From Flavobacterium sp. 90 (GTDB lineage Bacteria > Bacteroidota > Bacteroidia > Flavobacteriales > Flavobacteriaceae), in assembly GCF_004339525.1 (NCBI RefSeq), contig NZ_SMGE01000001.1, positions 5,456,001 to 5,520,000 of the forward strand: a DNA stretch of 64,000 nucleotides. Reading direction: 5' to 3'. Under the pieces are notes generated by a model. The model was not told where the DNA came from. It was given only the letters and a program-made list of their open reading frames with translations, and ran no database searches. Below, in pieces: positions 34,730 through 43,649 of this stretch (position 1 is its first letter; every line of letters begins with the position of its first letter). Made by a program: the position numbers and the translations under genes.

Positions 34730-36418
34730 TTAGAATTTTACAGCATCTTTTGGAACAATTTCATTAATCGTTGTAATTTTTGAAAAGTCAAGTTTTGGAG
34801 TAGAAGTAAATTCGATATTCTTTGAAACTTCCCCATTAATAGAAATTGCTTTATCAGAAACTGAATTTAATTCTATGTTCTTGAATGACATATTTTTCCC
34901 GTTATAGATTTCAAAAACGGTTGGTTTCTCAATGTCTAATTTAATATTACTTAGTTTAATTCCGTCAGCATCAATAATAGAAAAGCCATTTTCAGCTTTT
35001 GCAATTAAGTTTGATATTTCAATGTTTTTAAGATTCATTTCGGGTAAACCTTGCAGAAAAACAGCTTGATAAGCGCCTCTAATCGTAATATTTTTGATCG
35101 AAATATTTTTGAATTGAGGCGTTTCTTCGTTTACAGGAACAATTTTCGTATTGATTTTATTTCCGCCTTCAGCTAAAGTTTCAGCTATAGATTTTCCTCC
35201 ATAATAAAGATCAAACGAAATCGCCTGAGACGGAATATCAGTCATAAAAATATCCGATATATAGATATTTTCGACAATTCCGCCACGACCGCGCGTGCTT
35301 TTAAAGCGTAAACCAACATCAGTTCCCATAAAAGTACAGTTTGAAACATGCAGATTTTTTACACCGCCAGACATTTCACTTCCAACCGTTACGCCGCCAT
35401 GTCCGTGATAAACAATATTATTTCTAACGATAATATTTTCACAAGGAACATTACGATCACGACCATCTTTGTCTTTTCCGGATTTAATGCAAATAGCATC
35501 ATCACCAACATCAAAACTAGAATTTTCGATAATCACATTTTTGCAGGATTCTACATCAAGTCCATCGCCATTTTGTGAATACCATGGATTTCTAACGGTG
35601 ATATTTCGAACAATTAAATCCTCAATCATCAAAGGATGAATATTCCACGCAGGTGAATTTTGAAATACAGGTCCATCAAATAATACCCTTTTACTATTTT
35701 GAATACTAACTAAAACGGGACGAAGAAAATCGTGAATCGCTTCAAAATCTTCTTTGGTTTTTAGGTCTAAGCGAATATTCTGATCTGCACCTTTTGAACC
35801 TTTTAAATATTGCTCAGATGGATACCAGGAATCTTTTTTCTCATTTAAAACTCCGCCTGAAGCAACGAATTTCTTCCATTGTTCGTCCGTCAATTTGCTT
35901 TTTTTGACTTGTCTCCAGGCTTCACCGGAACCATCCCACACGCCATTTCCTGTAAACGCAATGTTTTCCAGATGCTTTCCATAAATAGGAGAGATGCAAC
36001 GCCAGGTATTTAAACCTTCAAAACTGGTTTCTATAATAGGATATAAGCTTTTATCTGTCGAAAATTTTATTAAAGCGCCAGTTTCAGCATGCAATTCCAG
36101 ATTACTTTTTAAAATAATTGGTCCCGTAAGCCAGATTCCGGACGGAATAATTACTTTTCCACCGCCTTTTTTTGAAACTGCCTCAATTGCATCGGCGAAA
36201 GCCTTAGTATTCAAAACATAACCACCATTTACAGCGCCAAAATCTTTTATGTTTGCAGTATTTTTAGGAATTATTGGTTCTTTGACTTTCGTCATTTTAA
36301 ACTCAATTCCTTTATAAGTTTCTTTTGAATTTTGAGCAATTACAGCTTCCGACCAACTTATAAGTGAGAAGGTTAGAGCAATGAGAAACAGTTTGGCTGA
36401 AGTGGTTTTTAATTTCAT
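34730..36418 (-). CDS. Glycoside hydrolase family 28 (polygalacturonase-like)
   Basis: 562 residues. Signal peptide about 1-28. Beta-helix body with GH28 motifs in order: NGDGLDVESCKNV (about 282), FDVGDDAICIKSG (about 302), VYHGHGGVTVGSEMSGG (about 335) and LRFKSTRGRGG (about 370). These supply the catalytic Asp residues and the substrate-binding His, Arg and Lys. Acts on galacturonan-type pectin outside the cytoplasm, probably periplasmic exo-acting. Stands alone rather than in a full pectin locus. Upstream DNA has a complete promoter and a LacI-type palindrome at the transcription start. Confidence 0.92.
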   Translation of the reverse strand: MKLKTTSAKLFLIALTFSLISWSEAVIAQNSKETYKGIEFKMTKVKEPIIPKNTANIKDFGAVNGGYVLNTKAFADAIEAVSKKGGGKVIIPSGIWLTGPIILKSNLELHAETGALIKFSTDKSLYPIIETSFEGLNTWRCISPIYGKHLENIAFTGNGVWDGSGEAWRQVKKSKLTDEQWKKFVASGGVLNEKKDSWYPSEQYLKGSKGADQNIRLDLKTKEDFEAIHDFLRPVLVSIQNSKRVLFDGPVFQNSPAWNIHPLMIEDLIVRNITVRNPWYSQNGDGLDVESCKNVIIENSSFDVGDDAICIKSGKDKDGRDRNVPCENIIVRNNIVYHGHGGVTVGSEMSGGVKNLHVSNCTFMGTDVGLRFKSTRGRGGIVENIYISDIFMTDIPSQAISFDLYYGGKSIAETLAEGGNKINTKIVPVNEETPQFKNISIKNITIRGAYQAVFLQGLPEMNLKNIEISNLIAKAENGFSIIDADGIKLSNIKLDIEKPTVFEIYNGKNMSFKNIELNSVSDKAISINGEVSKNIEFTSTPKLDFSKITTINEIVPKDAVKF

Positions 36419-36521
36419 TATGTGGTTGTAATAGTTTTAGTAATCGCATTTTTGATCGAATTACAGCTTTGCTTTTCATTAACAATTCAATAACAAGGCT
36501 CTAAAAACAATAAAACGATAT

Positions 36522-36535
36522 TGTAATCGATTACA
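36522..36535. promoter_or_regulatory. LacI-type operator palindrome
   Basis: TGTAATCGATTACA is a perfect 14-bp palindrome with a central CG, typical of LacI/GalR-family sites. It begins directly after the GH28 -7 element, so bound repressor would cover the transcription start. Confidence 0.72.
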
Positions 36536-36564
36536 CAAACATATAAAAAATTATTGAGAAACAA
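36536..36564 (-). promoter_or_regulatory. Promoter of the GH28 gene
   Basis: Reverse strand: TTG (36564-36562), 18-bp spacer, TATGTTTG (36543-36536). Full consensus match; untranslated leader of about 110 bases. Confidence 0.75.
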
Positions 36565-36670
36565 ACAGATTATTCATTTCTCCTTTATTTGTAAATATAT
36601 TCTTCTAATTTATAAGGTTTATCCTTAAGAATCACTTCTTTTTTTAGTTTTTATTAACAAACTTCAAATA

Positions 36671-36699
36671 TTGGAACTCAACATTTTTAAGTACTTTTG
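36671..36699 (+). promoter_or_regulatory. Promoter of the cytochrome c biogenesis gene
   Basis: TTG (36671-36673), 18-bp spacer, TACTTTTG (36692-36699). It lies inside the longest possible reading frame and so supports the start at 36731. The rest of 36419-36730 holds only this and the GH28 signals. Confidence 0.75.
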
Positions 36700-36730
36700 T
36701 GGCACTTTTATACAATGTAATTCCTTAAAA

Positions 36731-39700
36731 ATGGATAAAAAAATATTCTCTTTTTTGTTTTCTACACGCTTAATGTCTGTTCTTTTTTTAACATTTGCGA
36801 TCGCAATGGGTGTTGGAACTTTTATCGAAAGTAAGTACAATACTGATACAGCCCGAATTTTAATTTACAATACATGGTGGTTTGAGGCTATAATGGTCTT
36901 TTTCCTGATCAATTTCTTCGGAAACATCAAACGTTATCAACTACATAAAAAAGAGAAATGGGCAACTTTATTGCTTCATATTGCTTTTATTTTCATTCTT
37001 ATAGGAGCTTTTGTGACACGTTATATCAGTTACGAAGGTATGATGCCAATTCGTGAAGGCGCTGCCGAAAATCAAATTTTTTCAGACAAAACATTCTTAA
37101 CTGTTTTTGCAGATGGAGAATATAAAGGCGAAATGAAACGTAGAGTTTTCGAGAAAAACCTTTTGTTTTCGCCAGTAACAAATAATGATTTTACGCTTTC
37201 AGGTAAATTTGACGAAACTCCTTTTGAAGTTACTTACGTTAACTATATAATGGGAGCAAAGGAAACGATTAAACCAGCTCCAAACGGAACTTTATACCTT
37301 AAATTAGTTGAAGCAGGAGCAGGCGGACGTGAAGAACATTTCCTGAAAGAAGGTGAAGTTCAGAATATTCACAATGTTTTATTTGCCTTAAACAAACAAA
37401 CAGCAGGAGCAATTAATATCAATACAACTGGTGAAAAATATACGATTCAAACTCCTTTTGAAGGAGAATTTATGCGAATGGCAGATAAGTTAAAAGGTTC
37501 TGTAACCAAAGACAATGTGCAGCCGCTTATGATGCGCTCTCTATATAGTATTGGCGATATCAGAATCGTTTTTCCAGATCCTGCGATTAGAGGAGTTGTT
37601 GATTATGAATCAAATAACGATTATAAAGCAAAAACTCATCACGATGCTTTAATTGTAAAAGTTAAAGCCGAAGGACAAGAAAAAGAAGTAAGACTTCTTG
37701 GTTCTAAAGGAAGCGTAGGCGAGCCTCAAACGGTAAAAATTGGTAAAATAGAATATAGTTTATTCTACGGAAGTAAAGCTTATGTTTTACCTTTTAAAGT
37801 AAAACTGAACGATTTTATTGCTACAAAATACCCGGGAACAGAGAAAAGTTATTCGTCTTTTGAAAGTAAAGTAACTGTTCAGGATTCTTCAGAAACTTTT
37901 GATGCCCGTATTTACATGAACCACGTATTAGACCATAAAGGATACCGTTTTTTCCAATCTTCATTTGATCCGGACGAAAAAGGAACAGTATTATCTGTAA
38001 ACCATGATTGGTGGGGAACTTCTATCACTTATTTAGGATACTTTATGTTGTTTTTTGGATTGATGGCGATCATGTTTACAAAACATTCTCGTTTCGCAGA
38101 TTTGAAACGCAAATTAGACGTTGTAAAAAAGAAAAAAGAAAAATTAATTACCATTTTAGTTTTAATGATTGGTTTGAGTGGTTTTGCACAAGCGCCTCAC
38201 GTTCATGCACCTGGACACGATCACAATCATTCAACAGACCCTAACGATCACGCAAATCACGTAACGGCTGCACCAAGTCAGAAACAATTAGATTCTTTAC
38301 TTTCTATCTATAAAGCACCGGAAGCACACGCAGCCAAATTTGGACGTTTGATTATTCAGGATGCAGGAGGTAGAATGAAACCAATCAACACTTTCTCATC
38401 TGAATTGCTTCGTAAAGTAAGTCAAAGTGACACTTATAACGGAATGAATTCTGATCAGGTATTTTTGTCAATGACACAATATGCCCAGGTTTGGATTCAA
38501 GTTCCTATTATTTATCTTAATACAAAAGATGATAGTATTCGTAAAATCATTGGTATTGAAAAGGGAATGAAATTTGCACCTTTTGTAAAGTTCTTTGACG
38601 AAAACGGAAACTATAAACTTTCTCCATATTTAGACGCAGCTTACAAAGCAGGAAATCCAAATCAATTTGAGAAAGATTTTATCGAAGCTGATAAAAAAGT
38701 AAACTTAATGGAATCTGCGTTGAGCGGAAGCATTTTAAGAATCTTCCCAATCCCAAATGATCCAAATAATAAGTGGATTTCATACTTGGAATTAGATCAT
38801 GCAGGATTAAAAGGCATGGATTCTACTTATGTCAAGCAAATTTTGCCTTTATATTTTAGCGCTTTAAATAATGGTTCTATATCTAAAGATTTCAAAACCG
38901 CAGATCAATTAGTAGAAAGTATCAACGGTTTCCAGAAGAAATTTGGAAGCAAAGTACGTCCAAGTGAACAAAAAATTGATCTTGAGATTGCGTATAATAC
39001 CTATAATATTTTACCGAAAATGTTTTACTGGTATTCTCTTTCAGGGATTTTTATGTTGATTTTTACACTTTTAAGTATATTTTTCGATAAAAAATGGTTG
39101 CGAATTACTGTAAATGGTTTCCACATATTAATAGGTTTAATATTTGTACTTCACACCATAACATTAATTGCACGTTGGTACATTTCAGGTCACGCACCTT
39201 GGAGTAACGCTTACGAAGCAATTGTATATGTTGCATGGTCAACAATGTTCTTCGGATTAGCTTTTGATAGAAAATCAAAACTTACCGTTGCTTCTGCTGC
39301 ATTTGTGACAGCGATGATTTTCATGGCAGCAAATGCCAACTGGATCGATCCTGAAATTGCAAATTTACAGCCCGTTTTAAATTCGTACTGGTTAATGATT
39401 CACGTTGCTGTTATTGTAGCAAGTTACGGACCAACCGCACTTGGAATGATTTTAGGTTTTGTGGCGCTAATATTGATTTTCTTTACCAATGAGAAAAACA
39501 AGGCAAAAATGGATCTAAACATTAAAGAGATTACTTATATCAACGAAATGGCCATTACAATTGGTTTAATCATGTTAACTATTGGTAACTTCCTAGGAGG
39601 GCAATGGGCCAACGAAAGCTGGGGACGTTACTGGGGATGGGATCCAAAAGAAACATGGGCATTAATCTCGATTATGATTTATGCGTTTGTAATTCACGCT

Positions 39701-39952
39701 CGTTTTGTACCATCTTTAAGAGGAAAATGGTTCTTCAATTTAATGACTATGTATGCTTTTGTATCGATTTTATTCACCTATTATGGAGTAAATTTCCACT
39801 TAGTTGGACTTCACTCTTACGCAAGCGGAGAAGCACATTCATTAAGCTGGGTATATTATTCGTTAGGAACAATTACTTTAATTGGAATCATAACATATCC
39901 TAAATACCACAAATACTATAAAACCAAAAAAGTAAAAAAGGTAAAGAAATAA
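36731..39952 (+). CDS. CcsB-CcsA (ResB-ResC) fusion, cytochrome c biogenesis
   Basis: 1073 residues from MDKKIFSFLF; a promoter at 36671-36699 excludes the earlier Met. System II cytochrome c synthetase attaches haem to apocytochromes. The N-terminal ResB-like half has membrane helices at about 8-30, 48-65 and 77-97, a large periplasmic domain (about 100-435), and a fourth helix (about 440-462). A histidine-rich periplasmic loop follows (about 488-512), then a second periplasmic region (about 515-760). The C-terminal CcsA half has about eight helices and the haem-handling tryptophan motif WGRYWGWDPKETWALIS. Fusion is usual in Bacteroidota. Terminator follows. Confidence 0.93.
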   Translation: MDKKIFSFLFSTRLMSVLFLTFAIAMGVGTFIESKYNTDTARILIYNTWWFEAIMVFFLINFFGNIKRYQLHKKEKWATLLLHIAFIFILIGAFVTRYISYEGMMPIREGAAENQIFSDKTFLTVFADGEYKGEMKRRVFEKNLLFSPVTNNDFTLSGKFDETPFEVTYVNYIMGAKETIKPAPNGTLYLKLVEAGAGGREEHFLKEGEVQNIHNVLFALNKQTAGAININTTGEKYTIQTPFEGEFMRMADKLKGSVTKDNVQPLMMRSLYSIGDIRIVFPDPAIRGVVDYESNNDYKAKTHHDALIVKVKAEGQEKEVRLLGSKGSVGEPQTVKIGKIEYSLFYGSKAYVLPFKVKLNDFIATKYPGTEKSYSSFESKVTVQDSSETFDARIYMNHVLDHKGYRFFQSSFDPDEKGTVLSVNHDWWGTSITYLGYFMLFFGLMAIMFTKHSRFADLKRKLDVVKKKKEKLITILVLMIGLSGFAQAPHVHAPGHDHNHSTDPNDHANHVTAAPSQKQLDSLLSIYKAPEAHAAKFGRLIIQDAGGRMKPINTFSSELLRKVSQSDTYNGMNSDQVFLSMTQYAQVWIQVPIIYLNTKDDSIRKIIGIEKGMKFAPFVKFFDENGNYKLSPYLDAAYKAGNPNQFEKDFIEADKKVNLMESALSGSILRIFPIPNDPNNKWISYLELDHAGLKGMDSTYVKQILPLYFSALNNGSISKDFKTADQLVESINGFQKKFGSKVRPSEQKIDLEIAYNTYNILPKMFYWYSLSGIFMLIFTLLSIFFDKKWLRITVNGFHILIGLIFVLHTITLIARWYISGHAPWSNAYEAIVYVAWSTMFFGLAFDRKSKLTVASAAFVTAMIFMAANANWIDPEIANLQPVLNSYWLMIHVAVIVASYGPTALGMILGFVALILIFFTNEKNKAKMDLNIKEITYINEMAITIGLIMLTIGNFLGGQWANESWGRYWGWDPKETWALISIMIYAFVIHARFVPSLRGKWFFNLMTMYAFVSILFTYYGVNFHLVGLHSYASGEAHSLSWVYYSLGTITLIGIITYPKYHKYYKTKKVKKVKK

Positions 39953-39979
39953 ATAATTTAGCACTAATTATTAATTCGC

Positions 39980-40015
39980 AAAAAAGGTTCAACTTAATGT
40001 TGAACCTTTTTTTAT
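39980..40015 (+). terminator. Terminator of the cytochrome c biogenesis gene
   Basis: AAAAAGGTTCAAC and GTTGAACCTTTTT form a perfect 13-bp stem with a short loop and a T run. Confidence 0.9.
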
Positions 40016-40049
40016 TGCTTTAAATTGAAATTTCTAAGAATAAGTTTAA

Positions 40050-40125
40050 GGAGCTATTTCCTGCTGTCCACTATATCTTTTATGGTGAACCCCACCATAA
40101 AAGGATGCCGTTCCCATCAGGGCTA
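40050..40125 (+). ncRNA. Structured repeat element, copy 1 (candidate RNA family)
   Basis: Begins GGAGCTATTTCC and ends AGGGCTA; the centre is CTATATCTTTT, a variable stem (ATGGTG/CACCAT) and AAAAGGATGCCG. Compared with copy 2 at 53984, the conserved flanks match while the stem is completely different but still perfectly paired. A second short helix, CCTG (40060-40063) with CAGG (40118-40121), covaries with CCCG/CGGG in copy 2. It lies between convergent genes, so it is not an obvious leader. It may correspond to the known Flavo-1 RNA motif; I could not check. Confidence 0.7.
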
Positions 40126-40190
40126 GGGCATCTGTTTTCAGGAGAAATTTAGAATAAACAATTCCAAAAAGTTTAACCTAAAACTCTTTT

Positions 40191-40919
40191 TTACAATAGC
40201 ACTTTTATTGCTATAAGGATTACTAAAATTAGAAAGAAACAAATCAAAAATATAATATGACTTAACAAAGTAAGGAGAAATGCTTTGGTTACAGAGATTT
40301 TGTTAAAGAATTGAATATTCGTCCAAAATATTAATATAATGCCAAGCGCGTAAGTAATATTTGCATAAAGATAAATATGCGATGAACTATTCAAATATAA
40401 TAAGACCGGAAACATCAGAATTTGGAGAATAAGTCTTTGTGAAGCCTTAAAAGTATTTAACACAAAGTATTCAATATAATTATAGTCCTGTTTTCTAAAA
40501 GCAATAGAAGTTCCAATAGTATATATAGGTATCGCCGCAATTGTTGTCCAGGAATAATGTGTTGCCATCCATTCGTTTATAGTATCGAAGTCTAAAGTTG
40601 TTTTATCCTGATCTACGAATACATTGATATGAAAATAGTGATACAACAAACCATAAAGCGTTGCTAATACCACAACCAGTGATATCGGTTTAAAATGTTT
40701 CACACGTTTTCCTTCTATAAACTCTCTGATTGAATGTCCGGGCCTTGTAAATAATTCCTTGATTGAATAAGGTATTCCAACATCAAAATGTAATAATCCG
40801 TGTTGAATATCATGCCACAAAAAGTGCGCATTTATTTTATGCGTTTCAGCCGTTTGTCCGCAATTATTACAATAATTTCCATGAAAAACATGCTTACAGT
40901 TTTTGCAAATTATTTCCAT
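40191..40919 (-). CDS. DUF3667 membrane protein with zinc ribbon
   Basis: 242 residues. N-terminal zinc ribbon with two CxxC pairs (CKNCKHVFHGNYCNNCGQ, 5-22). The DUF3667 core follows: HDIQHGLLHFDVGIPYSIKE, then LFTRPGHSIREFIEGKRVKH. About five membrane helices run from about 80 to the end. The family is confined largely to Bacteroidota and has no known function. Short gap to the DoxX gene upstream in the same direction. Confidence 0.9.
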   Translation of the reverse strand: MEIICKNCKHVFHGNYCNNCGQTAETHKINAHFLWHDIQHGLLHFDVGIPYSIKELFTRPGHSIREFIEGKRVKHFKPISLVVVLATLYGLLYHYFHINVFVDQDKTTLDFDTINEWMATHYSWTTIAAIPIYTIGTSIAFRKQDYNYIEYFVLNTFKASQRLILQILMFPVLLYLNSSSHIYLYANITYALGIILIFWTNIQFFNKISVTKAFLLTLLSHIIFLICFFLILVILIAIKVLL

Positions 40920-40967
40920 TCTTAACGTGGTTTGATTTTTTTTTTAATAAAGTTCTTTTTTTTGCTC

Positions 40968-41351
40968 TTAGATCTTATTCCTTTTCAATCCGTCAGGATA
41001 CATAATTGCCAGCAAAACGATAATTAGTAAAAAGTTATATTCTGCACCATTTCGTCCGCCGCCAACAACAAACCAGCCTTCTTGAAAATGCACCAGAATA
41101 ATTCCCATAATGAGCACAAAAATGGTTACAAATCCCGCCAGTTTTATGTGTTTATTCCAGATTAAAAGTACAGCAGCAACAATATGCGATAATTTAATAC
41201 TCCAGGCAATAGCGACACCAAAAGGAGCAAAGCCAATTTGGTTGAGATATAAATTTCCAAAATCATTGATTCCGTTATCAAAAATTCCAAAAATAGAATG
41301 AGTTAATAGAATAATTGCCACAGCAATTCTTAAAAGTAAAGTTCCGTTCAT
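40968..41351 (-). CDS. DoxX-family membrane protein
   Basis: 127 residues, four membrane helices. The family pattern is a first helix with LLRIAVAIILLTHS, FGVAIAWSIKLSHIVAAVLL in the second/third helices, and EGWFVVGGGRNGAEYNFLLI before the last. DoxX proteins are small quinone-related or redox-associated membrane proteins; a precise role is not known. Read with the DUF3667 gene 48 bp downstream. Confidence 0.85.
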   Translation of the reverse strand: MNGTLLLRIAVAIILLTHSIFGIFDNGINDFGNLYLNQIGFAPFGVAIAWSIKLSHIVAAVLLIWNKHIKLAGFVTIFVLIMGIILVHFQEGWFVVGGGRNGAEYNFLLIIVLLAIMYPDGLKRNKI

Positions 41352-41386
41352 AGTTATTTTAGTGTTAGTTGAATTAAAAATAACAA

Positions 41387-41418
41387 AAAAACGCGTATTA
41401 AAATATAATACGCGTTTT
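41387..41418 (-). terminator. Terminator of the sigma/anti-sigma operon
   Basis: AACGCGTATTA-AAATA-TAATACGCGTT: 11-bp perfect stem, T run on the reverse strand, 23 bp after the anti-sigma stop. Confidence 0.9.
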
Positions 41419-41440
41419 AAGTTTTATGAGCAGCTTAATT

Positions 41441-42229
41441 TTAAACTTTTCCTAAAGTATATAATTGAGTCATAGTTGGTGTTAAACTTCCACCTGCAGG
41501 CTCTAGAGTAATTCCAAACGCCTCAGCAGATTCTGTTTGAGCTACAGCAAATATTTTTTGCGAATTTGCGTCAAAGTTATCCAGTAAACCAATACTTGTT
41601 GGCGTTAATACAGGACTTAATTTTAAAGCCCAAACTTGATAAACCATTCCTTTTGGAGGTTTTGGCAAACCTGCAGCATCTATATAAGTTGTTTTAGTGT
41701 CTTTATTCCAATACACTTTTGCAAATGAAGTTGGAGAAACTGCTTGTCCTCCAAGAGTTACACCTGTATTTTTAATATCTCTTACGATTGTCAAACTTTT
41801 AGAAATCTCTTTGTTTTGTTCTCCTAAGTATGCATAATCCTTTTCGATTTTACTTTTCTCAGTTCCAACAGTAGCGATTGCTTCTTTTGTTTTTGTTAAT
41901 TCTAAAGTTTGGTAACCAAGACCTAAAAGTAATAACACTGCCGCTGCCCAGCCTACATATTGAGACCAGTTTGATGCTGGTTTCAGCTCGACTACTTTGC
42001 CATGTTTCAAATCTAAGCGAGCTTTTATTTTCTCGAAATTTGCTACAGAGTGAAAAGGAGAGAAGCTTGACGATAAAGCTACAATCGCTTTTTCGATCGA
42101 AATAATCTCTTGTTCAACATCCGGGTTCTTTTTTGCCACTTCGGCTATCTCTAAATTTTCAGTTTCAGTCAATAGACCAAAAACATATAGTTCTAGAATT
42201 CCTGATTCAATATATTCTTGTGCTTCCAT
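41441..42229 (-). CDS. Anti-sigma factor with RskA-type C-terminal domain
   Basis: 262 residues. A cytoplasmic N-terminal sigma-binding region (about 1-85, MEAQEYIESGILELYVFGLL, with no CxxC zinc site), one membrane helix (about 91-112) and a predicted coiled coil (about 115-145). The periplasmic RskA-like domain (about 155-262) has VYWNKDTKTTYIDAAGLPKP and GMVYQVWAL. Holds the partner ECF sigma factor inactive until a signal. The start overlaps the sigma stop by one base, confirming the pair. Confidence 0.92.
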   Translation of the reverse strand: MEAQEYIESGILELYVFGLLTETENLEIAEVAKKNPDVEQEIISIEKAIVALSSSFSPFHSVANFEKIKARLDLKHGKVVELKPASNWSQYVGWAAAVLLLLGLGYQTLELTKTKEAIATVGTEKSKIEKDYAYLGEQNKEISKSLTIVRDIKNTGVTLGGQAVSPTSFAKVYWNKDTKTTYIDAAGLPKPPKGMVYQVWALKLSPVLTPTSIGLLDNFDANSQKIFAVAQTESAEAFGITLEPAGGSLTPTMTQLYTLGKV

Positions 42230-42759
42230 TATATTTTTAGATAATTTCTTAAATCGTTAATACAGTTTCTGTTTTGCGTTTTGATAGTTCCCAACGGCAT
42301 TGCCAATTCTTCTGAAGCTTCTTGTTGGGTATATCCTTTAAAAAATAACAAATCGATAATTTCGATACATTTTGGTTTTAATTTTTTTACAAATTCTTGT
42401 ATACCAATTGTGTCAATTTTATTAACGAGTTTGTTACTGTCGTCTAACAGATTTACGAAATTATCTGAGGAAAGGTTTTTTTGACTGTTATTAAAATTTT
42501 TAGATCTCAGCTTATCAATCGAAGTATTCCTAGCAATATTAAGGATCCACGTATAAAAACGTCCCTTACTTTCATTATAAGAATCTATATTTTTCCAGAT
42601 TTTAACAAAAACTTCCTGTAAAACATCTTCAGCTTCTTCTCGGTTTTTTATAAGAACATTAATTACAGAAAACAAACTTTTAGAGTACATATCGTACAAA
42701 TGGGTAAAAGCTCTCTCGTCTTTTTTGTAGATTAAAACTAGCAATTCTTCTTGACTCAT
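42229..42759 (-). CDS. ECF-family RNA polymerase sigma factor
   Basis: 176 residues. Region 2: FTHLYDMYSKSLFSVINVLI, EEAEDVLQEVFVKIWKNID, then YTWILNIARNTSIDKLRSK (about 60-80). Region 4: IIDLLFFKGYTQQEASEELA and MPLGTIKTQNRNCINDLRNY (about 132-172). Group typically paired with RskA-type anti-sigma factors. TAATG overlap with the anti-sigma gene. No clear consensus promoter was seen upstream, which fits autoregulation by an ECF factor. Confidence 0.93.
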   Translation of the reverse strand: MSQEELLVLIYKKDERAFTHLYDMYSKSLFSVINVLIKNREEAEDVLQEVFVKIWKNIDSYNESKGRFYTWILNIARNTSIDKLRSKNFNNSQKNLSSDNFVNLLDDSNKLVNKIDTIGIQEFVKKLKPKCIEIIDLLFFKGYTQQEASEELAMPLGTIKTQNRNCINDLRNYLKI

Positions 42760-43115
42760 AGATTTGGATTTTTAAAGTTTAAACAAAAAATATTAAACAT
42801 TATTTCATTACTTGAGATAAAGATAATTTATTTTTTCGGGAATTTTATATTTTTTTTAGTAGTTGTAACCCTAGTAAAACAAGGGGCTTGAAAAAAAGTT
42901 TATTTTTTTTTAATTTTTTTAAAACCAAAAGGAATCCAATTACGTAAATGCTATTATAACATCAAACGATTATCTAGATAAATAGCAGAAACCAATAAAA
43001 ATAGCTTTTTAGTTGATTATTAGAAGCTTATTAGGGAGTTTAGAAAGTGTAGAATTTAACATTTGTTTAAGCTAATTGGTAGAGTAAAAAAATAATAAAC
43101 AAAGACAAAATAGTT
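42760..43115. other. AT-rich intergenic stretch upstream of the sigma factor
   Basis: No gene on either strand. Runs of T and A around 42840-42920. No full Flavobacterium consensus promoter was found for either flanking gene. Confidence 0.5.
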
Positions 43116-43268
43116 ATGAGTAAGATAAACAGCCTAAAAATATTGATCGTTGGTTTAACCACGGTTTTGGCACTTACCAATTTTGGAAAAGAAAAATTAA
43201 AAGAAGAAAAAACAAGATCTTTTTATTTGTTGACTAATTTTTCATCAAACGCAAAAGATAAATTATAA
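43116..43268 (+). CDS. Possible small protein (50 aa) with hydrophobic segment
   Basis: ATG at 43116: MSKINSLKILIVGLTTVLAL, followed by a Lys/Glu-rich stretch and TRSFYLLTNFSSNAKDKL. The N-terminal about 22 residues look like a signal or membrane segment. Downstream, before a strong terminator, a second frame (43276-43371) could encode a peptide with FGLPPEHFKELHRYLKLHS but has no start codon. Either a short gene with a structured 3' part or a decayed gene. Not recognised. Confidence 0.4.
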   Translation: MSKINSLKILIVGLTTVLALTNFGKEKLKEEKTRSFYLLTNFSSNAKDKL

Positions 43269-43530
43269 AAAATAAATAGGATCTAAAAATTATGAAATAG
43301 TTGATGTCTTCGGACTTCCACCCGAACATTTTAAAGAATTACATAGATATTTGAAATTACACTCGTACAGGAATTAGTAAACTAGTCAGAGTCCACGCCA
43401 TTAAAATAATAGTAATTGAGAATATTTTAGTTCAGTAAAATTTCATCATAACCGAGGCATCAACTATCATTTAAAGAAATTGCATAAAAGCATAATAATA
43501 AATTCATGGTTTGATTTGTTTGTATGGGGG

Positions 43531-43570
43531 GAAGCCTAACGTCTGATTAACGTTAGGCTTCATTTTTTTA
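43531..43570 (+). terminator. Strong terminator after the 43116 transcript
   Basis: GAAGCCTAACGT and ACGTTAGGCTTC, a perfect 12-bp stem with a 7-base loop, then a T run. No annotated-size gene precedes it, so it implies a transcript from the 43.1 kb region. Confidence 0.88.
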
Positions 43571-43649
43571 ACTAATCTTTAATACAAAATAATAGGGGCA
43601 AAGAGTTTCTGTAATATAGATTTTAACTAATTTTATAAAAAATTAAACA

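Noticed and set aside
43276..43371. Startless frame with a plausible peptide after the 50-aa ORF
   Set aside because: It is preceded by a stop at 43273 and has no start codon; I could not link it to a known family, so it is not called a gene.
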